A DNA stretch of 14,739 nt from Anaerolineae bacterium (lineage in GTDB: Bacteria; Chloroflexota; Anaerolineae; Epilineales; JAHCIE01), in NCBI GenBank assembly GCA_026129385.1, contig JAHCIE010000049.1, positions 1 to 14,739 of the forward strand, written 5' to 3'. The notes beneath the pieces were generated by a model. The model was not told the origin of the DNA, made no database searches, and saw nothing but the letters and a program-made list of their open reading frames with translations. Below are positions 7,770 to 14,228 of the stretch, in pieces. The translations under genes were made by a program, and so were the position numbers. How positions within the stretch are numbered: position 1 is the first letter of the stretch; each line of letters begins with the position of its first letter.

Positions 7770-8091
7770 CCCGGCCATGCGCTACACCCCCGAGGGCCAG
7801 GTCGTCACCAACTTCAGCCTGGCCACGGACCGTCCCGTGAAAGCGGGCGCGGAGCCGCAGACCGACTGGCACCAGATCGTGTGCTGGGGTCAGCTCGCGG
7901 AGTTCGCGGGGGAGTACCTGGCGAAGGGGCGGCTGGTCTACGTGGCGGGCCGCATCGTCTATCGCACCTGGGACGGCAAGGACGGCCAGAAGCGCTACGC
8001 GACGGAGATTGTCGCCACCGAGCTGGTCGCTCTCGACCGTCGACCGGATACGGCGTCGCCCGCGTCCGAGACCGAAGAGCCGGTCTTTTAG
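7720..8091 (+). CDS. ssb: Single-stranded DNA-binding protein
   Basis: It coats single-stranded DNA during replication and recruits partner proteins. Seen: the SSB OB-fold signature at residues 8-35 (RAELIGRLGRDPAMRYTPEG, then TNFSLATDR), the central WHQIVCWGQLAEFAGEYLAKG segment, and GRIVYRTWDGKDGQKRYATEI to about residue 105. The tail is short and ends EEPVF, an acidic tip resembling the partner-binding DDDIPF end of bacterial SSB but with Val before the last Phe. It has 123 residues, short because the flexible linker is nearly absent. The ribosome binding site AAGGAGG (7707-7713) lies 6 nt before ATG. It sits within the primase-helicase block and is probably dedicated to it rather than the main chromosomal SSB. 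Confidence 0.93.
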   Translation: MSFSVNRAELIGRLGRDPAMRYTPEGQVVTNFSLATDRPVKAGAEPQTDWHQIVCWGQLAEFAGEYLAKGRLVYVAGRIVYRTWDGKDGQKRYATEIVATELVALDRRPDTASPASETEEPVF

Positions 8092-8112
8092 GCCTGCCTT
8101 ATGGAGTCGAGC

Positions 8113-8661
8113 ATGACTCGCTCGGTCAGCGACGAGCAGATCAGCCTCCTGCCGCCCGACGCGGCGGCCCTCCTGCATCTCGTGCGCGAGAACCTGCGCC
8201 TGCTGGCGGAGATCAGTCAGCGCTACGAGGTGGCGACTATGCCTGCCACAACCGAGCGGCGCACCATCCGCACCCCCGCCGATGTGGCCGACTACCTGGG
8301 GCCAGAGATGGTCGACTTGGCGCAGGAGCAACTGCGCGTCATCCTGCTCGACACCAAGCACCACGTCCTCGGCACGCGCCTCGTCTACCAGGGCGGCGTC
8401 AACGCCGTGGTCATTCGCCTCGGCGACGTGTTCCGCGAGGCGGTGGCGTGTGGCGCGGCGACCATCGTTCTCGTTCACAACCACCCCTCTCACGACCCGA
8501 CGCCCAGCGGCGATGACGTGCATCTGACCCGGGAAGCGGCTCAGGCGGGTAAGCTGCTTGGGATCGACGTGCTAGACCACATTATTGTCGCGCGCGATGG
8601 ATACGTGAGCCTGCGCAACGCGGGCCTTTACCAGCCCGACGGCGCGCCGACGGTGCAGTGA
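8113..8661 (+). CDS. RadC-like JAB/MPN (JAMM) protein without helix-hairpin-helix domain
   Basis: Seen: the JAMM zinc site HNHPSHDPTPSGDD (His122, His124, Ser132, Asp135) in the setting typical of RadC, flanked by EQLRVILLDTKHHVLG upstream and LLGIDVLDHIIVARDGYVSL downstream. Gly after HNHPS, usual in RadC, is His here. The N-terminal helix-hairpin-helix half of full-length RadC (about 225 aa) is absent, replaced by about 50 helical residues, so the protein is 182 aa. ATG at 8113 is chosen because GGAG lies 6 nt upstream; ATG at 8101 is possible and would add four residues. Known: the biochemical role of RadC proteins is unsettled, and short forms are frequent on plasmids, phages and integrative elements. 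It lies 21 bp after SSB, in the same transcription unit. Confidence 0.88.
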   Translation: MTRSVSDEQISLLPPDAAALLHLVRENLRLLAEISQRYEVATMPATTERRTIRTPADVADYLGPEMVDLAQEQLRVILLDTKHHVLGTRLVYQGGVNAVVIRLGDVFREAVACGAATIVLVHNHPSHDPTPSGDDVHLTREAAQAGKLLGIDVLDHIIVARDGYVSLRNAGLYQPDGAPTVQ

Positions 8662-8688
8662 GACAGTATGGGGAAAGGAGAGCGATCC

Positions 8689-9975
8689 ATGCTCCAGACG
8701 TTGCCGCCTGTGGACGCCACCCATAACGGGGCTGTCCATCCTATTGAAGCCCGCGCCGCTCAGGCCGCGGATCGCACCGGCCAGACCGCTGACCACATCG
8801 AGCGCCTGCCCTTCGACCTGTCGGTGCTGCTCGAAGAGGGCATCTTTCTCAACGTCGACGCGCGCGGCTTTGGCATCCTCGACCGCCGCCTCGACTGGCA
8901 GACCCTCGGCATCACCCTGCCGCGCGCGGGCACGGTCGCCTTCCGCCCGCCGCGCTGCGGGCTGCTGCCCGACCGTTACCGCCTCCCCCTGCTGCGTCCG
9001 GCGGCCCGCGCCCACGCCGCGCTCCACAAGTACTCGTACACCTTCCGCCTGACCGAGACGGTGTTCGAGACACCCGCCTACCGCTGGCTGCCCTGGCGCG
9101 CCTTCTCGACCTTCGAGCAGGAGTTCCAGGCCGCAAAGGCGACGCTGGAGACGACCAAGGCGGAAACCCTGGAGCAGTACGAGGCCATCCGCGAGGAAGT
9201 GCTGCGCACGTTCCTGCAACTGGCCGCGGACTCGGCGCGGCGGCTACAGGCGACCGGCCACGTCATCCCGGAAGGCTTTCAGGATGCCGTCGCCCAGGGC
9301 GTGCTGCGGACCATGCCGACCTCCGATGACCTGCGCGACAAGCTGACGCTGCGCTACCGAGTCGGCGTGGTCTGGCTCGGCAGCGAGATGCTGGCCGAGC
9401 AGCGGCAGGCGGCCGAGGAGCGACGGCGGCTGATGCAGGCGGAGGCGGAGCGGCGGCTGGAACAGCGACGCCAGGAGGCGCGCGAGCGTGTGGTGCAGGC
9501 CGAGTTCTGGGCGGAGGAGGAGCGCATTCGCCGCGCGCTCCAGGCGGAAGAGGACGAGCGGCGGCGCGAGGCGGAGGTCAAGGAGCGGCTGCGCACCCTC
9601 AAGCTCGAGGCGGCCCGCGAGCGGCTCCAGGAGGCGCTGAGCCCGCTGGAAGAGGGCGCGCGTCAGCTCCATGCCGCCGTCTACGAGGCGGCGACGGCCA
9701 TCCGCGCTTCCCTGGAGAAGCACCGCTATCTGCCGGGCGGCTCGGTCAAGCGCGTCCGAGAGTTGGCTCGGTGGTACGCGCTGATGAACTGGCAATCGGA
9801 GGAAGGCCTGACCGAGCTGATCGCCGAGCTGGAGCGCCTGGCCCAGCGGCCGACCGGCAAGCGCAGACGCGACACGGGGACGCTGAATCAGGTGCTGGGT
9901 GACATCATCGACCTGTGCTACAGCGACGCTCAGACCCTGACCGAGCCGAGCCGCATGGCCGCGCTGGAGTTGTGA
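8689..9975 (+). CDS. Coiled-coil protein of unknown function, possibly DUF3150-like
   Basis: ATG at 8689 is preferred over 8668 because AAAGGAG lies 8 nt upstream. The protein has 428 residues. Seen: a globular N-terminal part (about residues 35-185) with ARGFGILDRRLDW and an aromatic segment YRWLPWRAFSTFEQEF; a helical part with a conserved-looking LRYRVGVVWLGSEML; a very charged coiled coil of about 90 residues (Glu/Arg/Gln rich, about 235-330); and a helical C-terminus ending in DIIDLCYSDAQTLTEPSR. No signal peptide or membrane segment. The layout recalls the DUF3150 proteins often found next to AAA ATPases, but this is from memory of the pattern and remains weak. It lies upstream of the AAA+ gene in the same orientation, so it may be its partner or scaffold. 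Confidence 0.72.
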   Translation: MLQTLPPVDATHNGAVHPIEARAAQAADRTGQTADHIERLPFDLSVLLEEGIFLNVDARGFGILDRRLDWQTLGITLPRAGTVAFRPPRCGLLPDRYRLPLLRPAARAHAALHKYSYTFRLTETVFETPAYRWLPWRAFSTFEQEFQAAKATLETTKAETLEQYEAIREEVLRTFLQLAADSARRLQATGHVIPEGFQDAVAQGVLRTMPTSDDLRDKLTLRYRVGVVWLGSEMLAEQRQAAEERRRLMQAEAERRLEQRRQEARERVVQAEFWAEEERIRRALQAEEDERRREAEVKERLRTLKLEAARERLQEALSPLEEGARQLHAAVYEAATAIRASLEKHRYLPGGSVKRVRELARWYALMNWQSEEGLTELIAELERLAQRPTGKRRRDTGTLNQVLGDIIDLCYSDAQTLTEPSRMAALEL

Positions 9976-9995
9976 GTTCTGAGTGGCGAGGCGGA

Positions 9996-10139
9996 AGTGG
10001 CGAGTAGCGAGCGACGAGTGGCGAGCGAAGAAAGAGCAGATAGCTTATGGCCCGCCGAGGGCGCATGACCCCGCTATTCGGCTGGTTTCTGCCCTGCCCT
10101 GTCTCTTCTCTCGCAACTCGCAACTCGCCACCCGCCACT
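9996..10139. repeat. Long imperfect hairpin built of short near-repeats, between the coiled-coil and AAA genes
   Basis: The left arm (9996-10039) consists of AGTGGCGAG-like units followed by a purine run. The right arm (10094-10139) is its imperfect inverted copy, built of CAACTCG and CGCCAC units. The outer 16 bases match at 14 positions. An inner pair atagc/gctat (10040-10044 and 10073-10077) extends the fold. Several differences between the arms are A-to-C contrasts that become G-U pairs in minus-strand RNA, though others are true mismatches. The 183-bp gap holds no gene; the AAA ribosome binding site AAGGAGA (10144-10150) lies just outside the right arm. Confidence 0.6.
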
Positions 10140-10158
10140 GCCTAAGGAGACAACACCC

Positions 10159-11748
10159 ATGAACGAGACGATGCAACTGGAGGTCCTGGTCATCGAACTG
10201 GACACTCTCATCCGCGCCCGCTATGGGCTGATCGGCGTCTCGACCTTCGAGGAACTGCGCTTCCGCCGCCTGGTCCAGGCGGTCGCACACCTGCCGCGCC
10301 ACAAGGCGAAGGGACTCTACTGCTGGAGCCGCATCACGGGCCTGCGTCAGGTCGCGGGCGCGGAGCCGCTGCTCGCCCCGCGTCCCATCCCCGACACCGA
10401 AGACCCCTTCTCCGTCCTGGACTACATCGGGCAAGCGGAGAGCGGCCTGTTCGTCCTGAGTGACTTCGGGCCGTACCTCGCGCCCTTCGGCCAACCTGAG
10501 CCGCAGCTGGTGCGCCGCCTGCGGGAGCTGGCCTGGGCCATCAAGGCGCGGCCGGTCACCGTCCTGTTCGTCGACCCCGACTTCCCGCCGATTCCGGCGC
10601 TGGAGAAGGAGGTCAAGAGCGTCGACCTGCCCTTGCCTGACGAGCGCGAGGTCGAGAAGCTGCTCGACGTGCAGCTGGGGCGGCTGGCCGACAACCCCGA
10701 CATCTACCTGTGTGTCGAAGGCCGCACCCGAGAACGCCTCGTCCAGGCGCTCCTGGGGTTGACCGAGACGGAGATCGAGAACGCCCTGGCGAAGGCCGCC
10801 ATCGCGCAGCGTGGCATCGGGCCTGACGCCCTACCCCTCATCCTGGACGAGAAGCGTAGCGTCATTCGCCAGACGGGCGCCCTGAGCTACACCCATCCCG
10901 AGCCCGCCGACCACCTGGGCGGCTACGCCCACCTGCGCCAGTTGCTCCACGAGGCGGCGGTGACCTTCACGCCGGCCGCCCGCGCCTACGGCGTCGAGCC
11001 GATGAAGGGCATCTTGCTGGTCGGCCTGCCCGGCACGGGCAAAGACCTGACCAAGAAGATTGCCTCTTCCATCCTGGGTCGTCCCCTCCTCGACATGGAC
11101 TTTGGGGCGGTCATGGGCGAAGGCGGCGGGGTGATTGGCTCGGCGGCCATGAGCATCAAGCGTGCGCTGGCGATTGCCACGACGCTCAAGGGTGTGCTCG
11201 GATTGTCCGAGTTTGAGAAGGCCGTGGGCGGCCTTCAGTCATCGGCGCGAACCGACGGCGGCGAGACGGCTCGCACCATCGGCCACCTCCTGTCGTGGAT
11301 GCAGGAACAACAGGACGTGTTCGTCATCGCCACGGCCAACGACGTGCGGCAGCTCGCGCCCGAGCAGCTCCGCCAGGGCCGCTTCAACCAGCTCGTGTTT
11401 GTCGACCTGCCCGGCGTGGGGGACCGGGTGGACATCTTCCGCGTCCACCTGGCCAAACGCGGGCGCGACCCGCAGCAGTTCGACCTGGATCAGATGGCGC
11501 AGGCGGCGGAGGGCTTCTCCGGCGCCGAGATCGAGGGGGCGGTGAAGGGTGCGCTACTGGACGCCTTCATGGACGGCGCGCGCGACGTGAGCACCGCCGA
11601 CATCCTGCGGCGGGTGCGCAGCACGCGGCCAACGTCCGAGGTGAAGCGCGCGGAGATGGAAGACCTGCGGCGCTGGGCGCGCGACCACCTGGCGGTCGAC
11701 GCCGGCCGAGTCCAACCCAGCGCCGACGAGCGCTTGATTGAGTTCTAG
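10159..11748 (+). CDS. Ycf46-like AAA+ protein with exchanged Walker residues
   Basis: Seen: the N-terminal Ycf46 pattern (LIRARYGLIGVSTFEELR at 17-34, GLYCW, LFVLSDFGPYL), then an AAA+ module. Walker A is GLPGTGKD (289-296), with Asp296 where the family has Ser/Thr. The Walker B position reads VLGLSEFEKA, with Ser350 where Asp is expected and Glu351 retained. Lys295, sensor 1 Asn394 (ATAND) and the arginines of LRQGRF (405, 408) are present. Known: the Walker A Ser/Thr binds Mg2+ and contacts the Walker B Asp. Inferred: a reciprocal exchange of these residues, either a working variant or a non-hydrolysing ATPase. Ycf46 of Synechocystis has been linked to photosynthetic carbon use, which may not apply here. 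It has 529 residues and AAGGAGA 8 nt before ATG. The DUF1257 gene follows; cyanobacterial and plastid relatives of both are the Ycf46 and Ycf35 families. Confidence 0.88.
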   Translation: MNETMQLEVLVIELDTLIRARYGLIGVSTFEELRFRRLVQAVAHLPRHKAKGLYCWSRITGLRQVAGAEPLLAPRPIPDTEDPFSVLDYIGQAESGLFVLSDFGPYLAPFGQPEPQLVRRLRELAWAIKARPVTVLFVDPDFPPIPALEKEVKSVDLPLPDEREVEKLLDVQLGRLADNPDIYLCVEGRTRERLVQALLGLTETEIENALAKAAIAQRGIGPDALPLILDEKRSVIRQTGALSYTHPEPADHLGGYAHLRQLLHEAAVTFTPAARAYGVEPMKGILLVGLPGTGKDLTKKIASSILGRPLLDMDFGAVMGEGGGVIGSAAMSIKRALAIATTLKGVLGLSEFEKAVGGLQSSARTDGGETARTIGHLLSWMQEQQDVFVIATANDVRQLAPEQLRQGRFNQLVFVDLPGVGDRVDIFRVHLAKRGRDPQQFDLDQMAQAAEGFSGAEIEGAVKGALLDAFMDGARDVSTADILRRVRSTRPTSEVKRAEMEDLRRWARDHLAVDAGRVQPSADERLIEF

Positions 11749-11753
11749 CGAGA

Positions 11754-11852
11754 GGACCAAAGACGGGGGACCAAGGACCAACCAGAGGACATCGCCGAGA
11801 TCGATACAGTCTTCGACCTCGACGACGTCCCTTGGTCCTTGGTCTTTGGTCC
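11754..11852. repeat. 99-bp palindromic element between the AAA and DUF1257 genes
   Basis: Outer arms: GGACCAAAGA (11754-11763) pairs with TCTTTGGTCC (11843-11852), and CCAAGGACCAA (11771-11781) with TTGGTCCTTGG (11832-11842), leaving a 7-base bulge CGGGGGA on the left. Inner stem: GGACATCGCCGAGATCGA (11787-11804) faces TCGACCTCGACGACGTCC (11813-11830) around an 8-nt loop. The inner stem has three mismatches, all A with C (11791/11826, 11795/11822, 11800/11817), which become G-U pairs in RNA from the minus strand. Almost the whole 129-bp gap between the genes is therefore foldable. It may be a miniature mobile repeat, a processing or attenuation hairpin, or an antisense RNA. Confidence 0.75.
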
Positions 11853-11877
11853 TTCGTCTGCCATCACGGGAGATCCT

Positions 11878-12273
11878 ATGAGCAAGTATTTGCAGTTCAG
11901 CGAGATCGTCTTCAAGGACCGTCGGTTGCTGCTGGCCGCCCTGGCTGACCTGGGCTACAGCGAGGTTGAGGAGGGGGAGGCCCTGGCGCTGTATGGCTAT
12001 CAAGGCGACCAACGCGCTGAGACGGCGGAGATTGTGGTCCGTCGCCGCTACGTCGGCTCGGCATCCAACGATCTCGGCTTCGCGCAGACGCCCCAGGGAT
12101 ACGTCCCCGTCGTGAGCGAGTACGACCAGCGAGTGCTGCACGGCGGCCAGTTCCTGGTCAAACTGCGCACGGCCTACCACGAGCGGGTAGTCGAAGAGGT
12201 CAAGCAGCGGCTGCACGGCACAGCCCAGCGCGTCGTCGAGGGCCACCTCATCAAGATCCGCGTCCGCTACTGA
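11878..12273 (+). CDS. DUF1257 (Ycf35 family) protein
   Basis: It has 131 residues, the normal size of the family. Seen: the family layout, with an N-terminal MSKYLQFSEIVFKDRRLLLAA helix region, LGY, then GYQGDQR, AEIVVRRRY, NDLGFAQTPQGYVPVVSEYDQ in the middle, and a C-terminal helix and strand (YHERVVEEVKQRL, then EGHLIKIRVRY). ATG at 11878 has GGGAG 5 nt upstream. Known: DUF1257 proteins occur in cyanobacteria and plastid genomes as Ycf35, with no settled function. It sits between a Ycf46-like AAA protein and a DUF2997 protein, and only 11 bp separate it from the latter. Inferred: it acts in one complex or pathway with those neighbours. Confidence 0.88.
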   Translation: MSKYLQFSEIVFKDRRLLLAALADLGYSEVEEGEALALYGYQGDQRAETAEIVVRRRYVGSASNDLGFAQTPQGYVPVVSEYDQRVLHGGQFLVKLRTAYHERVVEEVKQRLHGTAQRVVEGHLIKIRVRY

Positions 12274-12284
12274 GGGAGGATGTC

Positions 12285-12485
12285 ATGCCAATCATCGAGT
12301 TCAACATCGACCCGACGACCGGCGAGCTCCAGATGCACATCCAGGGTATCGCGGGCCCGTCGTGTGACGACGTGGCGAAGCTGGTGGAAGAGCTGATGGG
12401 CCAGCCGACCCGCGAGCAGAGGACCGCCGAGTACTACGCGCACGTGCTGGTCCAGCCTAAGGTCAAGCCGAGAGGGCAGTCATGA
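12285..12485 (+). CDS. DUF2997 small protein
   Basis: It has 66 residues. Seen: the short family pattern of a strand-turn-strand start (IIEFNIDPTTGELQMHIQG), a Gly-Pro-Ser-Cys motif (Cys27), then a helix (DDVAKLVEELMG), followed by a charged tail ending KVKPRGQS. The ribosome binding site GGGAGG lies 5 nt before ATG. Its stop codon overlaps the radical SAM start in ATGA (12482-12485), a mark of translational coupling. Known: DUF2997 proteins have no assigned activity and tend to accompany DUF1257 genes. Inferred: it is a partner or substrate of the radical SAM enzyme or of the DUF1257 protein; the single conserved-looking Cys is the obvious candidate site. Confidence 0.85.
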   Translation: MPIIEFNIDPTTGELQMHIQGIAGPSCDDVAKLVEELMGQPTREQRTAEYYAHVLVQPKVKPRGQS

Positions 12486-13159
12486 GGGAACTGACCTGGA
12501 TTGTGGACCCGGCCACAGGTGACGTGGTGGTGGAAGGACTGACTACGGAGGATCTATCGGCGCTGGCGGGCGACCTCCTCCCGGCCAGTCGCGACCTGAA
12601 CTGCGCACGCCCTCTGACCACCGTGCCATTGCCCATCGCCTCACAAGCTCATGGGCCTGTGCTACGAGTGGCGAGCCTCTATCACGGCTCGGTCGTCGAC
12701 GGCCCTGGGCGGCGGAGCGTGTGCCAGCTTCAGCATTGCACGCATGCCTGCATCGGCTGCTATGTCCCCCAAACCCACAGTCCGGACGGCGGCGTCTTGC
12801 TAGGCGTGGACGATGTCGTGGCGGCGCTGCTGGACACGGCGGGTGAGCCGCGCGATGGCGTGAGCATCACTGGCGGGGAGCCGTTCCTCCAGCCGACAGG
12901 GCTGCTGGCTCTCCTCCAGCGTCTCAAGATGCACGGCCTCCACATTGTGGTCTACACGGGCTATACACTGGAAGCGCTGGCGCGGCGGCCGGAGCCCGAG
13001 ATAGCCGAAGCTCTGCACCTGACGGACATCCTCGTGGACGGTCCGTTCGTCGCACGGCTGGCTGATGATGCGGGCGAGTGGAGAGGCAGCCGCAATCAGC
13101 GGATAGTCAGTGACGTACGCAGGGTGGTTGATGTCTTGACGACTCCTCACTTCACCTGA
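12482..13159 (+). CDS. NrdG-like radical SAM protein with a DUF2997-like N-terminal segment
   Basis: Seen: a radical SAM cluster site C86-x3-C90-x2-C93 (QHCTHACIGCY), the SAM-binding GGEPF (131-135), and the activase-like end VYTGYTLEAL, ILVDGPF and GSRNQRIV, all close to NrdG, the glycyl-radical activase of anaerobic ribonucleotide reductase. At 225 residues it is about 70 longer than NrdG. Residues 1-32 (WIVDPATGDVVVEGL, then EDLSALAGDLL) resemble the DUF2997 protein encoded upstream, but lack its Cys. No glycyl-radical enzyme such as NrdD is seen in the window, so the substrate is probably something else, perhaps a neighbour. It is coupled to DUF2997 through ATGA and is the last gene before the hairpin at 13186. 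The 4Fe-4S cluster and 5'-deoxyadenosyl radical chemistry are inferred from the family. Confidence 0.86.
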   Translation: MRELTWIVDPATGDVVVEGLTTEDLSALAGDLLPASRDLNCARPLTTVPLPIASQAHGPVLRVASLYHGSVVDGPGRRSVCQLQHCTHACIGCYVPQTHSPDGGVLLGVDDVVAALLDTAGEPRDGVSITGGEPFLQPTGLLALLQRLKMHGLHIVVYTGYTLEALARRPEPEIAEALHLTDILVDGPFVARLADDAGEWRGSRNQRIVSDVRRVVDVLTTPHFT

Positions 13160-13185
13160 TGGCAGTCCCGTATCCCCTAAGCATA

Positions 13186-13222
13186 CGCCTGGCCCTGACG
13201 TTTGAAATGCCAGGGCCAGGCG
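13186..13222. terminator. Hairpin between convergent genes, probable bidirectional terminator
   Basis: CGCCTGGCCCTG (13186-13197) and CAGGGCCAGGCG (13211-13222) form a perfect 12-bp stem with a 13-nt loop. The hairpin lies 26 bp after the radical SAM stop and 13 bp beyond the stop of the convergent dehydrogenase. There is no clear T-run on either side, so it may stop transcription weakly or mainly protect 3' ends. Confidence 0.7.
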
Positions 13223-13235
13223 AGGTCGCGAGAAG

Positions 13236-14213
13236 CTAGATGCCAGCCTTGAGTGCCACCGTGTTCGCAGGGCTGCGGGGCGCCTCCCCGCGCAGAACGC
13301 GGGCAACCTCCTCAGCCGCGCGCACTTCTAACTCAGTAAGCGCTTCTTTGGAGAAGAACGCCGCGTGGGGGGTCAGAATGACGTTGTCCATACCGCGCAG
13401 CGGGTGGTCGGGGGGCGGCGGTTCGGTCTCCAGCACGTCCAGCCCTGCCCCGGCTGGGCGACCCGCCGACAGCGCCGTGACGAGAGCGTTGGTGTCCACT
13501 AGCCCGCCCCGCGACGTGTTCAGCAGGTAAGCGCTTGCCTTCATCTGCGCCAACGCCGTTGCGTCGAGCATGTGATACGTTTGCTCTGTCAACGGCGCGT
13601 GCAGCGACAGGAAGTCGGCCTCGCGCAGGGCGGTGGCGAAGTCCACGCGTATGGCGCCTTCATCTCGAATCAGCTGCTCGGGGACGTACGGGTCGTGGAC
13701 CACCACGCGCAGCCCAAACGCCCTTGCTCGTTCAGCCACAGCGCGTGCGATGCGCCCAAAGCCAAGCAACGCTAGTGTCTGACCTCGCAGGCGGCGCAAG
13801 GGCGGTAGCGCCTTGAGGCCCCAGCCTCCTGTCCGAGTTGCCTTCGCCCCCGGACCTAATCCTCGTGCCAGACTCAGCAGGAGCGCCAGGGTGTGATCCG
13901 CTACTTCCTCAATACAGTAGTCCGGCACGTTGGTGACGACAATGCCCGCCTCTGTCGCCGCTTCGATCGGGATGGTATCGAGGCCGATCCCGTAGCGCGC
14001 GATGATGCGGCACTTTGTCAGGCCCCGCACCAGGTCGGGGTCGAGACGCGCGTAGCAGTTCAGCACGCCGTCCGCATCCACCAGCGCGCTGCGCAGCGTC
14101 GCCGGGTCACTGGCAGGCGCCAGCACGACGTCGGCTACGTCTTGCAGCACGCGCTGTTCAGGCTCGATAGAGTCGAAGACTGTGTCAGTAACGACAACCT
14201 TCAGCCGGCTCAT
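13236..14213 (-). CDS. D-2-hydroxyacid dehydrogenase (SerA/CtBP-like), NAD-dependent
   Basis: It interconverts a 2-hydroxy acid and a 2-keto acid with NAD(H). Seen: an N-terminal catalytic half, a Rossmann GFGRIA (151-156) with Asp174 (VVHDP) suited to NAD, and the catalytic triad Arg235 (NTSRGGLVD), Glu264 (LETEPPP) and His283 (LTPHAAF). It has 325 residues, the usual length for single-domain members without the ACT domain of SerA. ATG at 14213 has AGGAG about 8 nt upstream. The stop of the carboxyltransferase gene lies 15 bp before it on the same strand, so the two form an operon. The actual substrate cannot be read from the sequence; phosphoglycerate, glyoxylate and CtBP-like roles are all possible. 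Confidence 0.92.
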   Translation of the reverse strand: MSRLKVVVTDTVFDSIEPEQRVLQDVADVVLAPASDPATLRSALVDADGVLNCYARLDPDLVRGLTKCRIIARYGIGLDTIPIEAATEAGIVVTNVPDYCIEEVADHTLALLLSLARGLGPGAKATRTGGWGLKALPPLRRLRGQTLALLGFGRIARAVAERARAFGLRVVVHDPYVPEQLIRDEGAIRVDFATALREADFLSLHAPLTEQTYHMLDATALAQMKASAYLLNTSRGGLVDTNALVTALSAGRPAGAGLDVLETEPPPPDHPLRGMDNVILTPHAAFFSKEALTELEVRAAEEVARVLRGEAPRSPANTVALKAGI

Positions 14214-14228
14214 AGTGCGATCTCCTGA

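Noticed and set aside
12482..13159. Naming the radical SAM gene nrdG
   Set aside because: The motifs are NrdG-like, but the extra N-terminal segment, the coupling to DUF2997 and the absence of nrdD make that function unlikely.
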